A stretch of 64,000 nucleotides of DNA from Streptomyces cadmiisoli (GTDB lineage Bacteria > Actinomycetota > Actinomycetes > Streptomycetales > Streptomycetaceae), in assembly GCF_003261055.1 (NCBI RefSeq), contig NZ_CP030073.1:6820001-6884000 (forward strand), read 5' to 3'. Made by a program: the position numbers and the translations under genes. Positions 49,692-57,486 of this stretch are shown here, piece by piece. Numbering within the stretch: position 1 is the stretch's first letter; every line of letters starts with the position of its first letter. The notes beneath the pieces are model-generated. The model had not been told where the DNA came from. It saw only the letters and a program-made list of their open reading frames with translations, and did no database searches.

Positions 49692-50954
49692 TCAGCGGTA
49701 CAGGAGGTACTCCCTGCGCACCCGCCGGAAGGCCGCGAGCTCCTGCTGCCAGCCCGCCACCACGTCGTCGGTGTCCGCGCCGGCGTCGATCATCGTGCGG
49801 ACCAGGGTGGAGCCGGTGAGCTTGTCGATCCAGTTGTCCGGACGCCAGGCGAAGCCGCTCCAGGTCTTCTTCGCGGTCACCAGCAGGGCGATCCCGGTGC
49901 GCACCGGGTCGTACGCCGCCCGGTCGTGCACATGGAGCTGCACGCCCCCGACGGTCTTGCCCTGGAACTTCGAGAAGGTCGGCGCGAAGTACGCCTCCCT
50001 GAAGCGCACGCCCGGCAGGTCCAGCTCGTTGGCGGCGGCGGCCCAGCGCCCGTCGACGCCCTCCGCGCCGAGCAGTTCGAACGGTCTGGTGGTCCCGCGC
50101 CCCTCCGACAGGTTCGTCCCCTCGAACAGGCACGTCCCCGAATACACCAGGGCGGTCTCGGGCGTCGGCATGTTGGGGCTCGGCGGCACCCACGGCAGCC
50201 CGGAGGCGTCGTAGAAGTCCGACCGCCGCCAGCCAGTCATCTGCACGGTGTCCAGCCGCACCGGCGAGGCCAGGAACTCCCCGTTGAACAGCCGGGCCAG
50301 TTCCGCGACGGTCATGCCGTGCGCCTGGGAGATGGGCTGCCGTCCGACGAAGGTGGCGAACTCCTTGTGCAGCACGGGGCCGTCGGCCGATCGCCCGGTC
50401 ACCGGGTTGGGCCGGTCGAGCACCACGAGGCGCTTGCCCGCCAGGGCGGCCGCCTCCATGCAGTCGAACAGCGTCCAGATGTAGGTGTAGAAGCGCGCGC
50501 CCGCGTCCTGGATGTCGAAGACGACCGTGTCCACCTGCGACGCCGTGAAGATGTCGGCGAGCGGCTGCCCGCTCTTGAGGTAGGTGTCGTAGACGGGCAG
50601 CCCGGTCGCCGGGTCGTCGTAGCGGCCCTCGGAGCCGCCGGCCTGGGCCGTGCCGCGGAAGCCGTGCTCGGGACCGAAGACCGCGGTGAGGTTCACACGG
50701 TCGTCGGCGTGCATCACGTCGACGATGTGGCGTACGTCCCTGGTGATGCCGGTCGGGTTGGTGACCACGCCGACCCGGTCGCCGTCCAGGAGCGCGTAGC
50801 CGTCGGCGGCCAGCCGCTCGAAGCCGGTGCGCCCGCGGTGCCCCTTGCCGGTGGCCGGGGAGGCCGAATGCCCCGCCGCGGTGTTCGGGGACGCCGCGGA
50901 CAGGGATGCGACTGCCGTGGTCGTGGCGAGCAGACCGCGTCTGGACAGGTGCAT
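49692..50954 (-). CDS. NamZ-like exo-beta-N-acetylmuramidase (DUF1343, GH171)
   Basis: A 420-residue exported protein of the DUF1343 family, whose Bacillus subtilis member NamZ removes terminal N-acetylmuramic acid from peptidoglycan fragments. A TAT-like signal (SRRGLLATTTAVASLSAA, twin Arg near the start) covers residues 1-35. Family blocks are VGVVTNPTGITRD, VFGPEHGFRG (likely catalytic Glu), LPVYDTYL, VVFDIQDAGARFYTYIWTL and VLDRPNPV, in the expected order. GGAGGTC lies 5 bases before the ATG. A LacI-type palindrome about 45 bp upstream suggests induction by muropeptides or MurNAc. It would act in cell-wall recycling. Confidence 0.88.
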   Translation of the reverse strand: MHLSRRGLLATTTAVASLSAASPNTAAGHSASPATGKGHRGRTGFERLAADGYALLDGDRVGVVTNPTGITRDVRHIVDVMHADDRVNLTAVFGPEHGFRGTAQAGGSEGRYDDPATGLPVYDTYLKSGQPLADIFTASQVDTVVFDIQDAGARFYTYIWTLFDCMEAAALAGKRLVVLDRPNPVTGRSADGPVLHKEFATFVGRQPISQAHGMTVAELARLFNGEFLASPVRLDTVQMTGWRRSDFYDASGLPWVPPSPNMPTPETALVYSGTCLFEGTNLSEGRGTTRPFELLGAEGVDGRWAAAANELDLPGVRFREAYFAPTFSKFQGKTVGGVQLHVHDRAAYDPVRTGIALLVTAKKTWSGFAWRPDNWIDKLTGSTLVRTMIDAGADTDDVVAGWQQELAAFRRVRREYLLYR

Positions 50955-50995
50955 GAGTGACCTCCGGGACCGGATTGACAGTGGCATGGGCACGT

Positions 50996-51005
50996 TAAGC
51001 GCTTA
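50996..51005. promoter_or_regulatory. LacI/GntR-like palindrome before the NamZ-like gene
   Basis: TAAGCGCTTA is a perfect 10-bp palindrome about 42 bp upstream of the ATG. Its AAGCGCTT core is common in LacI-family operators. No LacI gene lies in the window. Confidence 0.45.
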
Positions 51006-51118
51006 CCCGGGTGGTGCGGAAGGTGCGGGCCGCGGGAGACCGGCCCAGCCGTTCGGCGCAGTCGCGCGGCCCCGCGGCCACCCGCTCGCACGACGTCGCG
51101 TCACCCTTCCTCTACCAC

Positions 51119-51136
51119 ATACCGACCGGTTAGTCT
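51119..51136. promoter_or_regulatory. TetR-type operator before the SDR/acyl-CoA synthetase operon
   Basis: ATACCGACCGGTTAGTCT shares 14 of 18 bases with the palindrome at 56576-56593, which fronts the kinase/dehydrogenase operon. It lies 49 bp before the SDR start. Confidence 0.6.
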
Positions 51137-51184
51137 GACCCGGCAGAGCCGCAGGCGCGTCAGCCCCGAAGGAGACCGGTCGTC

Positions 51185-51946
51185 GTGGAAGCCGTGCAGG
51201 GTACGGGAGTGGTCGTCACCGGAGCGGGGGGCGGCATCGGAGCCGCGCTGGCCCGCCGATTCGCCGCCGAGGGCGCGCGCGTGGTGGTCAACGACCTGGA
51301 CGCCGGCAAGGCGGAGGCGGTCGCCGAGGAGATCGGCGGGATCGCCGTCGCGGGCGACGCCTCCGCCGTCCTCGACCGGGCGAGGGACGCGCTCGGCGGC
51401 ACGGTCGACGTCTACTGCGCGAACGCCGGTGTCGCCTCGGGCGGCTCGGAGGACGCGGGCGAGCCCGTCTGGGAACTCGCCTGGGACGTCAACGTGATGG
51501 CCCATGTCCGCGCCGCGCAGGCCCTGCTGCCGGACTGGCTGGAACGCGGCAGCGGGCGGTTCGTCTCCACGGTGTCCGCCGCCGGGCTGCTCACCATGAT
51601 CGGCGCCGCGCCCTACAGCGTCACCAAGCACGGCGCCTACGCCTTCGCGGAGTGGCTGTCCCTGACGTACCGCCACCGGGGTCTGAAGGTCCACGCGATC
51701 TGCCCGCAGGGCGTGCGCACCGACATGCTGGCCGGCACCGGCAGCGCGGGCGACCTGGTGCTGGTGCCGACCGCGATCGCGCCCGAGGACGTGGCGGACG
51801 CGCTGTTCAAGGGCATCGAGGAGGACCGCTTCCTGATCCTGCCGCACCCCGAGGTCGCCGAGTACTACCGGGCGCGGGCCGCCGATCCGGAGCGCTGGCT
51901 CGGCAACATGAACCACCTCCAGCAGAAGTGGGAGTCGCTGCGGTGA
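51185..51946 (+). CDS. Short-chain dehydrogenase/reductase (LvaD-like position)
   Basis: A 253-residue classical SDR. VVVTGAGGGIGAALARRF (about residues 9-26) is the NAD(P) motif TGxxxGIG. VDVYCANAGVASGG is the NAG motif. The Ser/Tyr/Lys centre is STVSAAGLLTM with YSVTKHG (Tyr-x3-Lys). AAGGAG lies upstream of the GTG. Its stop overlaps the acyl-CoA synthetase start as GTGA. In the levulinate operon of Pseudomonas putida an SDR (LvaD) reduces the 4-keto group of levulinyl-CoA. A similar keto/hydroxy-acyl-CoA step is plausible here given the neighbours, but is not proven. Confidence 0.87.
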   Translation: MEAVQGTGVVVTGAGGGIGAALARRFAAEGARVVVNDLDAGKAEAVAEEIGGIAVAGDASAVLDRARDALGGTVDVYCANAGVASGGSEDAGEPVWELAWDVNVMAHVRAAQALLPDWLERGSGRFVSTVSAAGLLTMIGAAPYSVTKHGAYAFAEWLSLTYRHRGLKVHAICPQGVRTDMLAGTGSAGDLVLVPTAIAPEDVADALFKGIEEDRFLILPHPEVAEYYRARAADPERWLGNMNHLQQKWESLR

Positions 51947-53610
51947 CCGGCTCACGGTACGCGGCCAAGCCCTGGCTGGCGCTGCTCGACGACGCCCAGC
52001 GCGCCCCGGTCGACCCCGCCGACTCCCTGGTGCACGCGCTGCGCCGGGCGGTCACCGAGGCGCCGGACCGTACCTTCCTCACCTACTTCGACGGGCGGCT
52101 GAGCTACCGCGACGTCGACCTGCTCAGCGACTCGGTCGCCGGGCACCTCGCCGCGCGCGGTCTGGAGCGCGGCGACCGGGTCGCCGTGCTCCTGCAGAAC
52201 TCGCCGCACTTCGTACTCGCCGTGCTCGGCGCCTGGAAGGCGGGCGCGGTCGTCGTCCCGGTCAACCCGATGTACAAGTCGGCGGAGGCGGGGCACGTAC
52301 TGCGGGACGGCGGGGTGACCGCGCTGATCTGCTCCGAGCGGGCCTGGGAGGCGTATCTGCGCGAGGCCGCCGCCGACTCGCCGGTGCGGATCGCGCTCAC
52401 CGCCAGCGAGCTGGACTTCCAGACCCGGCACGACACGCGCGTGCTCGGCTTCGAGCCGCTCCCGCGGGCGGCGGACGCCGACGACCTCGTCTCCGTCGCC
52501 CGGCACGGGCACCCGGCCCCCGAGGACCGCGACCCCGGCCCGGCCGACATCGCGCTGATCAGCTACACCTCCGGCACCAGCGGCACCCCCAAGGGAGCCA
52601 CCAACACCCACGGCAACATCATGTACAACGCCGAGCGGCAGCGGACCGGCCTCGCCCTGCCCGACGCGCCGGTGTACTTCGCGATGGCGCCGCTGTTCCA
52701 CATCACCGGCATGGTCTGCCAGTTCGGCGCCTGTCTGAACAGCGCGGGCACCCTGGTGCTGGCCCACCGCTTCGAGGCCGGCGTCGTCCTGGAGGCGTTC
52801 GCCGCGCACCGGCCGCACTACACGGTCGGCCCGTCGACCGCGTTCATGGCGCTGGCCGCCCACCCCTCCGTCACCCCGGACCACTTCTCGTCCTTCCGGA
52901 TCATCTCCTCCGGAGGCGCCCCGCTGCCGCCGGCCCTGGTGGAGAAGTTCCGGGCCGGCTTCGGGCCGTACATCCGCAACGGCTACGGGCTCACCGAGTG
53001 CACCGCGCCGTGCGCCGCCGTCCCGCCCGGCCGCGAGGCGCCCGTCGACCCGGGTTCGGGAACCCTGGCCGTGGGCGTGCCGGGACCCGACACGGTCGTG
53101 CGCATCGTCGACGACCAGGGTGCGGAGCTGCCGTTCGGGGAGCAGGGCGAGATCGTCGTACGCGGCCCGCAGGTCGTGCCCGGCTACTGGCGGCGGCCCG
53201 ACGCCACCGCCGAGACCTTCCCCGGCGGCGAGCTGCGCACCGGCGACATCGGGTTCATGGACACCGAGGGCTGGCTGTACGTCGTCGACCGCAAGAAGGA
53301 CATGATCAACGCGTCCGGCTTCAAGGTCTGGCCGCGCGAGGTCGAGGACGTGCTGTACACCCACCCGGCCGTACGCGAGGCGGCCGTCGTCGGCGTCCCC
53401 GACGGCTACCGGGGAGAGACCGTCAAGGCCTACATCAGCCTGCGCCCGGGAGCCGAGGCGGACCCGGACGCGCTCGCCGCGTACTGCAAGGAGAGACTGG
53501 CCGCCTACAAGTACCCGCGGCAGGTGGAGGTCCTGCCCGACTTGCCGAAGACGGCGAGTGGGAAGATCCTCCGTCGGGAATTGCGTTCCCGTTCACGCGA
53601 GAGTCAGTGA
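51943..53610 (+). CDS. Acyl-CoA synthetase (AMP-forming)
   Basis: A 555-residue ANL-superfamily ligase that activates a carboxylic acid to its CoA ester via an acyl-adenylate. Core motifs are LISYTSGTSGTPKGATNTHG (A3, P-loop), YIRNGYGLTECTAP (A5), GELRTGDIGFMDTEGWLYVVDRKKD (A7/A8; stretch cut at GELRTGDIG and VVDRKKDMI), and LPKTASGKILRREL (A10 with catalytic Lys). It is full length. It starts as GTGA overlapping the SDR stop. With the SDR in front and the acyl-CoA dehydrogenase/kinase operon behind, it probably feeds a medium-chain or keto/hydroxy acid into breakdown. Confidence 0.9.
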   Translation: MTGSRYAAKPWLALLDDAQRAPVDPADSLVHALRRAVTEAPDRTFLTYFDGRLSYRDVDLLSDSVAGHLAARGLERGDRVAVLLQNSPHFVLAVLGAWKAGAVVVPVNPMYKSAEAGHVLRDGGVTALICSERAWEAYLREAAADSPVRIALTASELDFQTRHDTRVLGFEPLPRAADADDLVSVARHGHPAPEDRDPGPADIALISYTSGTSGTPKGATNTHGNIMYNAERQRTGLALPDAPVYFAMAPLFHITGMVCQFGACLNSAGTLVLAHRFEAGVVLEAFAAHRPHYTVGPSTAFMALAAHPSVTPDHFSSFRIISSGGAPLPPALVEKFRAGFGPYIRNGYGLTECTAPCAAVPPGREAPVDPGSGTLAVGVPGPDTVVRIVDDQGAELPFGEQGEIVVRGPQVVPGYWRRPDATAETFPGGELRTGDIGFMDTEGWLYVVDRKKDMINASGFKVWPREVEDVLYTHPAVREAAVVGVPDGYRGETVKAYISLRPGAEADPDALAAYCKERLAAYKYPRQVEVLPDLPKTASGKILRRELRSRSRESQ

Positions 53611-53628
53611 GTCATCACGGAAAGGCAG

Positions 53629-54231
53629 GTGGCGGCAGTGCCCAGGACGACGGACGGAGAGGGAGCCCCAGTTCCTCAGCGGCTCCTTGCCGCCGCCACC
53701 CGGCTCTTCGCCGAGCAGGGATACGACCGCACCTCGGTGCAGGAGATCGTCGAGGCGGCCGGCGTCACCAAGGGTGCGCTGTACCACTACTTCGGCTCCA
53801 AGGACGACCTCCTGCACGAGGTCTACGCCCGTGTCCTGCGCGTGCAGCAGGAGCGCCTCGACGCCTTCGCCGACGCCGACGAGCCGGTCGAGAAGCGGCT
53901 GCGGGCCGCGGCGGCCGACGTGGTGGTCACGACGATCGAGAACCTCGACGACGCGATGATCTTCTTCCGCTCCATGCACCATCTGAGCCCGGAGAAGAAC
54001 AAGCAGGTGCGGGCCGAGCGCCGGCGCTACCACGAGCGCTTCCGCGCGCTCATCGAGGAGGGCCAGCAGGCGGGCGTCTTCTCCGCCGCCACACCCGCCG
54101 ACCTCGTCGTCGACTACCACTTCGGCTCGGTCCACCATCTGTCGACCTGGTACCGGCCCGACGGCCCGCTCAGCCCGCAGGAGGTCGCCGACCAGCTGGC
54201 CGACCTGCTGCTGCGCGCGCTGCGGCCCTGA
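53629..54231 (+). CDS. TetR-family regulator of the acyl-CoA cluster
   Basis: A 200-residue TetR repressor. The HTH is RLLAAATRLFAEQGYDRTSV, QEIVEAAGVTKGALYHYFGS, then KDDLLHEVYARVL. The C-terminal domain includes IFFRSMHHLSPEKNKQVRAE and DYHFGSVHHLSTWYRPDGPL. A second GTG nine bases in (53638) is an equally possible start. It lies 18 bp after the synthetase on the same strand, between two operons with matching palindromes (51119 and 56576). It is therefore the likely repressor of the whole cluster, released by an acyl-CoA. Confidence 0.87.
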   Translation: MAAVPRTTDGEGAPVPQRLLAAATRLFAEQGYDRTSVQEIVEAAGVTKGALYHYFGSKDDLLHEVYARVLRVQQERLDAFADADEPVEKRLRAAAADVVVTTIENLDDAMIFFRSMHHLSPEKNKQVRAERRRYHERFRALIEEGQQAGVFSAATPADLVVDYHFGSVHHLSTWYRPDGPLSPQEVADQLADLLLRALRP

Positions 54232-54247
54232 ACGGCGCGAACGGTGC

Positions 54248-54285
54248 GGACGCGGTGCGGTCCCGGCCGGGACCGCACCGCGTCC
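54248..54285. terminator. Strong bidirectional terminator
   Basis: A perfect 38-bp palindrome in the 60-bp convergent gap: the arms GGACGCGGTGCGGTCCC and its complement flank GGCC. The stem is 17 bp and ends both the TetR and the acyl-CoA dehydrogenase transcripts. Confidence 0.85.
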
Positions 54286-54291
54286 GGCCGC

Positions 54292-55506
54292 TCACAGGTA
54301 CTTCTTCAGTTCCCGCCGCGCCAGCGACCGCTGGTGCACCTCGTCCGGGCCGTCGGCGATCATCAGGGTCCGGGCTCCCGCGTACAGCTCCGCCAGCGGG
54401 AAGTCCTGGCTGACGCCGCCCGCGCCGTGCAACTGGATCGCCTTGTCGAGGATGCCGACGACGGTGCGGGGCGTGGCGATCTTGATCGCCTGGATCTCCG
54501 TGTGGGCGCCCCGGTTGCCGACCGTGTCCATCATCCACGCCGTCTTCAGCACCAGCAGCCGCAGTTGCTCGACGGCCACCCGCGCGTCCGCGATCCAGTT
54601 GTGCACCACGCCCTGCTGGGCCAGCGCCTTGCCGAAGGCCGTACGGTCCACGGCCCTGCGGCACATCAGTTCGATCGCCCGCTCGGCCATGCCGATCAGC
54701 CGCATGCAGTGGTGGATCCGGCCGGGACCGAGCCGCGCCTGGGCGATGGCGAAGCCGCCGCCCTCCTCGCCGATCAGATGGGACACCGGCACGCGCGCGT
54801 GGTCGAAGACCACCTCGGCGTGGCCGCCGTGGTAGTGGTCCTCGTAGCCGAAGACCTGCATCGCGCGCCGGATGGTGACGCCGGGCGTGTCGCGCGGCAC
54901 CAGGACCATGGACTGCTGCCGGCGCGGGTCCGTCCCGTCCGGGTCGGTCTTGCCCATCACGATGAAGATCGCGCAGTCCGGGTTCATCGCGCCGGAGATG
55001 TACCACTTGCGGCCCGTGATGACGTACTCGTCGCCGTCCCGCTCGATGTGCGTCGTGATGTTCGTGGCGTCGGAGGACGCGACGTCCGGCTCCGTCATCG
55101 CGAACGCCGACCGGATCTCACCGGCGAGCAGCGGCTGGAGCCACTGCTTCTTCTGCCGCTCGTCGCCGAACTGCGCGAGCACCTCCATGTTCCCGGTGTC
55201 CGGCGCGGCGCAGTTCGTCGCGGTCGGCGCGAGCTGCGGGGACCGGCCGGTGATCTCGGCCAGCGGGGCGTACTGGAGGTTGGTGAGCCCCGCGCCGTAC
55301 TCGGAGTCGGGCAGGAAGAGGTTCCACAGCCCCTGGCGGCGCGCCTCGGCCTTCAGCTCCTCGACGACCGGCGGGGTGTCCCACGGCGAGGCGAGCCGCT
55401 CGCGCTGCTCGTGCGCGACCCGTTCGGCCGGGTGGACGTACTCGTCCATGAAGGCGAGCAGCTTGGCGCGCAGCTCCTCGGTGCGTGCGTCGAACGCGAA
55501 GTCCAT
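54292..55506 (-). CDS. Acyl-CoA dehydrogenase (ACAD10/11-like group)
   Basis: A 404-residue FAD-dependent acyl-CoA dehydrogenase. The N-terminal helices start MDFAFDARTEELRAKLLAFM and continue with HPAERVAHEQRERL. RSAFAMTEPDVASSDATNI and YVITGRKWYISGAMNPDC form the FAD/substrate middle domain. CMRLIGMAERAIELMCRRAV, AFGKALAQQGVVHNWIADAR and LHGAGGVSQDFPLAELYAGA complete the family. The ADGPDEVHQRSLAR end is typical of members related to eukaryotic ACAD10/11. It starts 6 bases after the kinase stop, so the two form one operon, mirroring the fused kinase-dehydrogenase of ACAD10/11. Confidence 0.9.
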   Translation of the reverse strand: MDFAFDARTEELRAKLLAFMDEYVHPAERVAHEQRERLASPWDTPPVVEELKAEARRQGLWNLFLPDSEYGAGLTNLQYAPLAEITGRSPQLAPTATNCAAPDTGNMEVLAQFGDERQKKQWLQPLLAGEIRSAFAMTEPDVASSDATNITTHIERDGDEYVITGRKWYISGAMNPDCAIFIVMGKTDPDGTDPRRQQSMVLVPRDTPGVTIRRAMQVFGYEDHYHGGHAEVVFDHARVPVSHLIGEEGGGFAIAQARLGPGRIHHCMRLIGMAERAIELMCRRAVDRTAFGKALAQQGVVHNWIADARVAVEQLRLLVLKTAWMMDTVGNRGAHTEIQAIKIATPRTVVGILDKAIQLHGAGGVSQDFPLAELYAGARTLMIADGPDEVHQRSLARRELKKYL

Positions 55507-55512
55507 GACGGA

Positions 55513-56535
55513 TCAGCCTTCCTGAAGAGTGGTCAGGCCGTGCTCGATGAAGACGGGGACCAGCTCGCCGATGCGGTCGAAGCCGCCGCCGACGGTCTGC
55601 CCGAGCGTGTAGCGGTAGTGGATGCCCTCGAGGATCACGGCGAGCTTGAACCAGGCGAACGCCGTGTACCAGGAGATCGCCGCGGCGTCCCGCCCGGAGC
55701 GGGCGGCGTACCGCTCGACGATCTCGGCCGGGGCCGGGTGCCCGGCGGCCTCGGCGGTGGTGGAGACCGGCGAGTGCGACGTGCCCAGCGGGGTGCTGTA
55801 CATCACCAGCAGGCCGAGATCGGTCAGCGGGTCGCCGAGCGTGGACATCTCCCAGTCGAGGATCGCCGTGATCCGGTCGTCGGCGCCGATCAGGACGTTG
55901 TCCAGCCGGTAGTCGCCGTGCACCACGGTCGGCGCGGGGGAGCGGGGCAGCTCCCGGCCGAGCGCCGCGTGCAGCTCGTCGATGCCGGCCAGTTCACGGT
56001 TGCGGGAGGCGTCCAGCTGCTTGCCCCAGCGGCGCAGCTGCCGGTCCAGGAAGCCCTCGGGGCGGCCGAAGTCCGCGAGGCCCACCTCGGCGGGGTCCAC
56101 CGCGTGCAGGTCGACGAGCGTGTCCACCAGCGACAGCACCGCGTCCCTGGTGCGCTCGGGGCCGAGCGGGGTGAGCTGGTCCGCGGTGCGGTACGGGGTG
56201 CCGGGCACGAACTCCATGACGTAGAACGGCGCTCCGAGCACCTCCTCGTCCTCGCACAGCAGCACCGGACGCGGCACCGGCACGTTCGTCGGGTGCAGGG
56301 CGCTGATCACCCGGTGTTCGCGCCGCATGTCGTGCGCGGTGGCCAGCACGTGACCGAGCGGCGGCCGGCGTACGACCCACTGCGACGCGCCGTCGGTGAC
56401 GGCGTAGGTGAGGTTCGACCGTCCGCCCTCGATCAGCCGGCCGGTCAGCGGGCCGTGCACCAGGCCCGGCCGTTCGCGGTCGAGCAGACCGCGCAGCCGG
56501 TCGGGATCGAGGCCAGGCGGGTGGTCGGCAACCAT
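55513..56535 (-). CDS. APH-family acyl-CoA-associated kinase (LvaA-like)
   Basis: A 340-residue aminoglycoside-phosphotransferase-fold kinase. LIEGGRSNLTYAVTDGASQW carries the nucleotide loop, VVRRPPLGHVLATAHDMRRE the ATP lysine region, VVHGDYRLDNVLIGADDRIT the catalytic loop (Asp of HGD), and AILDWEMSTLGDPLTDLGLL the metal Asp. This subfamily includes P. putida LvaA and the kinase domain of ACAD10/11, which phosphorylate 4-hydroxyacyl-CoA, and is unlikely to confer drug resistance. AGGAG lies 7 bases before the ATG. It is first in an operon with the acyl-CoA dehydrogenase, with an operator 41 bp upstream. Confidence 0.88.
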   Translation of the reverse strand: MVADHPPGLDPDRLRGLLDRERPGLVHGPLTGRLIEGGRSNLTYAVTDGASQWVVRRPPLGHVLATAHDMRREHRVISALHPTNVPVPRPVLLCEDEEVLGAPFYVMEFVPGTPYRTADQLTPLGPERTRDAVLSLVDTLVDLHAVDPAEVGLADFGRPEGFLDRQLRRWGKQLDASRNRELAGIDELHAALGRELPRSPAPTVVHGDYRLDNVLIGADDRITAILDWEMSTLGDPLTDLGLLVMYSTPLGTSHSPVSTTAEAAGHPAPAEIVERYAARSGRDAAAISWYTAFAWFKLAVILEGIHYRYTLGQTVGGGFDRIGELVPVFIEHGLTTLQEG

Positions 56536-56575
56536 CGTCGCTCCTACGGACACGGGAAACAGGACTCGACCAATG

Positions 56576-56593
56576 ATGCCGACCGGTCGGTAT
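56576..56593. promoter_or_regulatory. TetR-type operator of the kinase/dehydrogenase operon
   Basis: ATGCCGACCGGTCGGTAT is an 18-bp palindrome broken only at positions 3 and 16, with a perfect 12-bp centre. It lies 41 bp before the kinase ATG and matches the site at 51119-51136. Confidence 0.7.
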
Positions 56594-56640
56594 GTAGTCC
56601 AGAGTGTCGCGTGAACGTGACCCGGGCCACGATAGGCCGA

Positions 56641-56670
56641 CAGCTCCCCGCCCGGGTCGGCGGGGAGCTG
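56641..56670. terminator. Hairpin terminator of the histidine-rich gene
   Basis: CAGCTCCCCGCC and GGCGGGGAGCTG form a perfect 12-bp stem with a 6-base loop, 42 bases after the stop of the leftward histidine-rich gene. Confidence 0.75.
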
Positions 56671-56712
56671 CGAAGGGGTGGTCGGCGGCCGCCGGCGGCG
56701 GGTGCCGGACGC

Positions 56713-57009
56713 TCAGTGGTCGTCCCAGTGGCCGTTGTGCGCGGCGTGCCGGTGGCCGTCGTGCAGGTAGTCGACGTGGTCGCCGTGCTGGACCCGCAGG
56801 TGGCCGCAGTTCTCGTCGTGCTGGTGGTCGTGGTCCGCGTGGGCGGCGTGCCCGCTGGGCTCGCACTCGTCCCAGTGCCCGTCGTGCTCGCGGTGCAGGT
56901 GACCGTCGTGCGCGTAGTCGATGTGGTCGCCGTGCGGAACCTCGTCGTGCCCGCAGGCCGGGCCGTGGGCGTGCGGGTGCGCGGAGTGTTCCTGGTGGAG
57001 GGTGGTCAT
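56713..57009 (-). CDS. Histidine-rich metal-binding repeat protein
   Basis: A 98-residue cytoplasmic protein with about 30 His residues. After MTTLHQEHSAHPHAHGPA it consists of two copies of a 29-residue unit, each starting with CGH and containing HGDHxDYxHDGHxH and ending GHWD. An acidic/His linker joins them (ECEPSGHAAHADHDHQHDEN). Three Cys and the ordered His spacing point to high-capacity zinc, nickel or copper storage. GAAGG precedes the ATG. Upstream, TATGTT may be a -10. No metal regulator gene is adjacent. The metal is unknown. Confidence 0.75.
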   Translation of the reverse strand: MTTLHQEHSAHPHAHGPACGHDEVPHGDHIDYAHDGHLHREHDGHWDECEPSGHAAHADHDHQHDENCGHLRVQHGDHVDYLHDGHRHAAHNGHWDDH

Positions 57010-57162
57010 GGCGTTCACCTTCGTGGTCCGGGTGATGACGACGGACAGGCTGCCATGCGAAGAGAACATATCCCGACATTCGGGGTGCGTGGCGTGCGAC
57101 TGCCGACCCGGACCCGACCTGCGGACCCGACCGCGTACCTGCCCCGCGGACCCGGTGGCGTT

Positions 57163-57486
57163 TCAGAGGACGAGTGCCGACGCGCAGGCCGCCATGGCCA
57201 CGGTGCACGCCACCGCCGCCACCGCGTGGCGGGCCGAGAGGGCCCGGGGGCGGTCGGTCGCCGTCAGGGCGCCGATCCGGTGGTGGGCCACCAGCAGGAA
57301 GACCAGCCAGAGGGCGAAGCACAGGGCGCAGACGACGATCCGGACGGCCGAGGCACCGCCGTGCAGCGCGGTCCGCATCGCGAGCACGGCGGCCACCGTC
57401 CCCGACAGCGTGGTGCGCCGCCAGGCGAGCCGGGTGCGCTCCGGCTGGAGCCCCGGATCCCGCTCCCGCGCGGCGGTCCCGGTCAC
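57163..57486 (-). CDS. DUF202 membrane protein
   Basis: A 107-residue membrane protein with three helices: RTTLSGTVAAVLAMRTALHG, then VRIVVCALCFALWLVFLLV, and AVAAVACTVAMAACASALVL. RDPGLQPERTRLAWRRT is the DUF202 N-terminal signature. The GTG overlaps the stop of the preceding DUF202 gene as GTGA. The pair probably forms a complex. Related yeast Vtc subunits share the fold, but the bacterial function is unknown. Confidence 0.82.
   Translation of the reverse strand: MTGTAARERDPGLQPERTRLAWRRTTLSGTVAAVLAMRTALHGGASAVRIVVCALCFALWLVFLLVAHHRIGALTATDRPRALSARHAVAAVACTVAMAACASALVL

Noticed and set aside
55513..56535. APH-fold gene as an aminoglycoside resistance gene
   Set aside because: Its operon with an acyl-CoA dehydrogenase and its motifs fit the LvaA/ACAD10-11 branch; resistance is unlikely.
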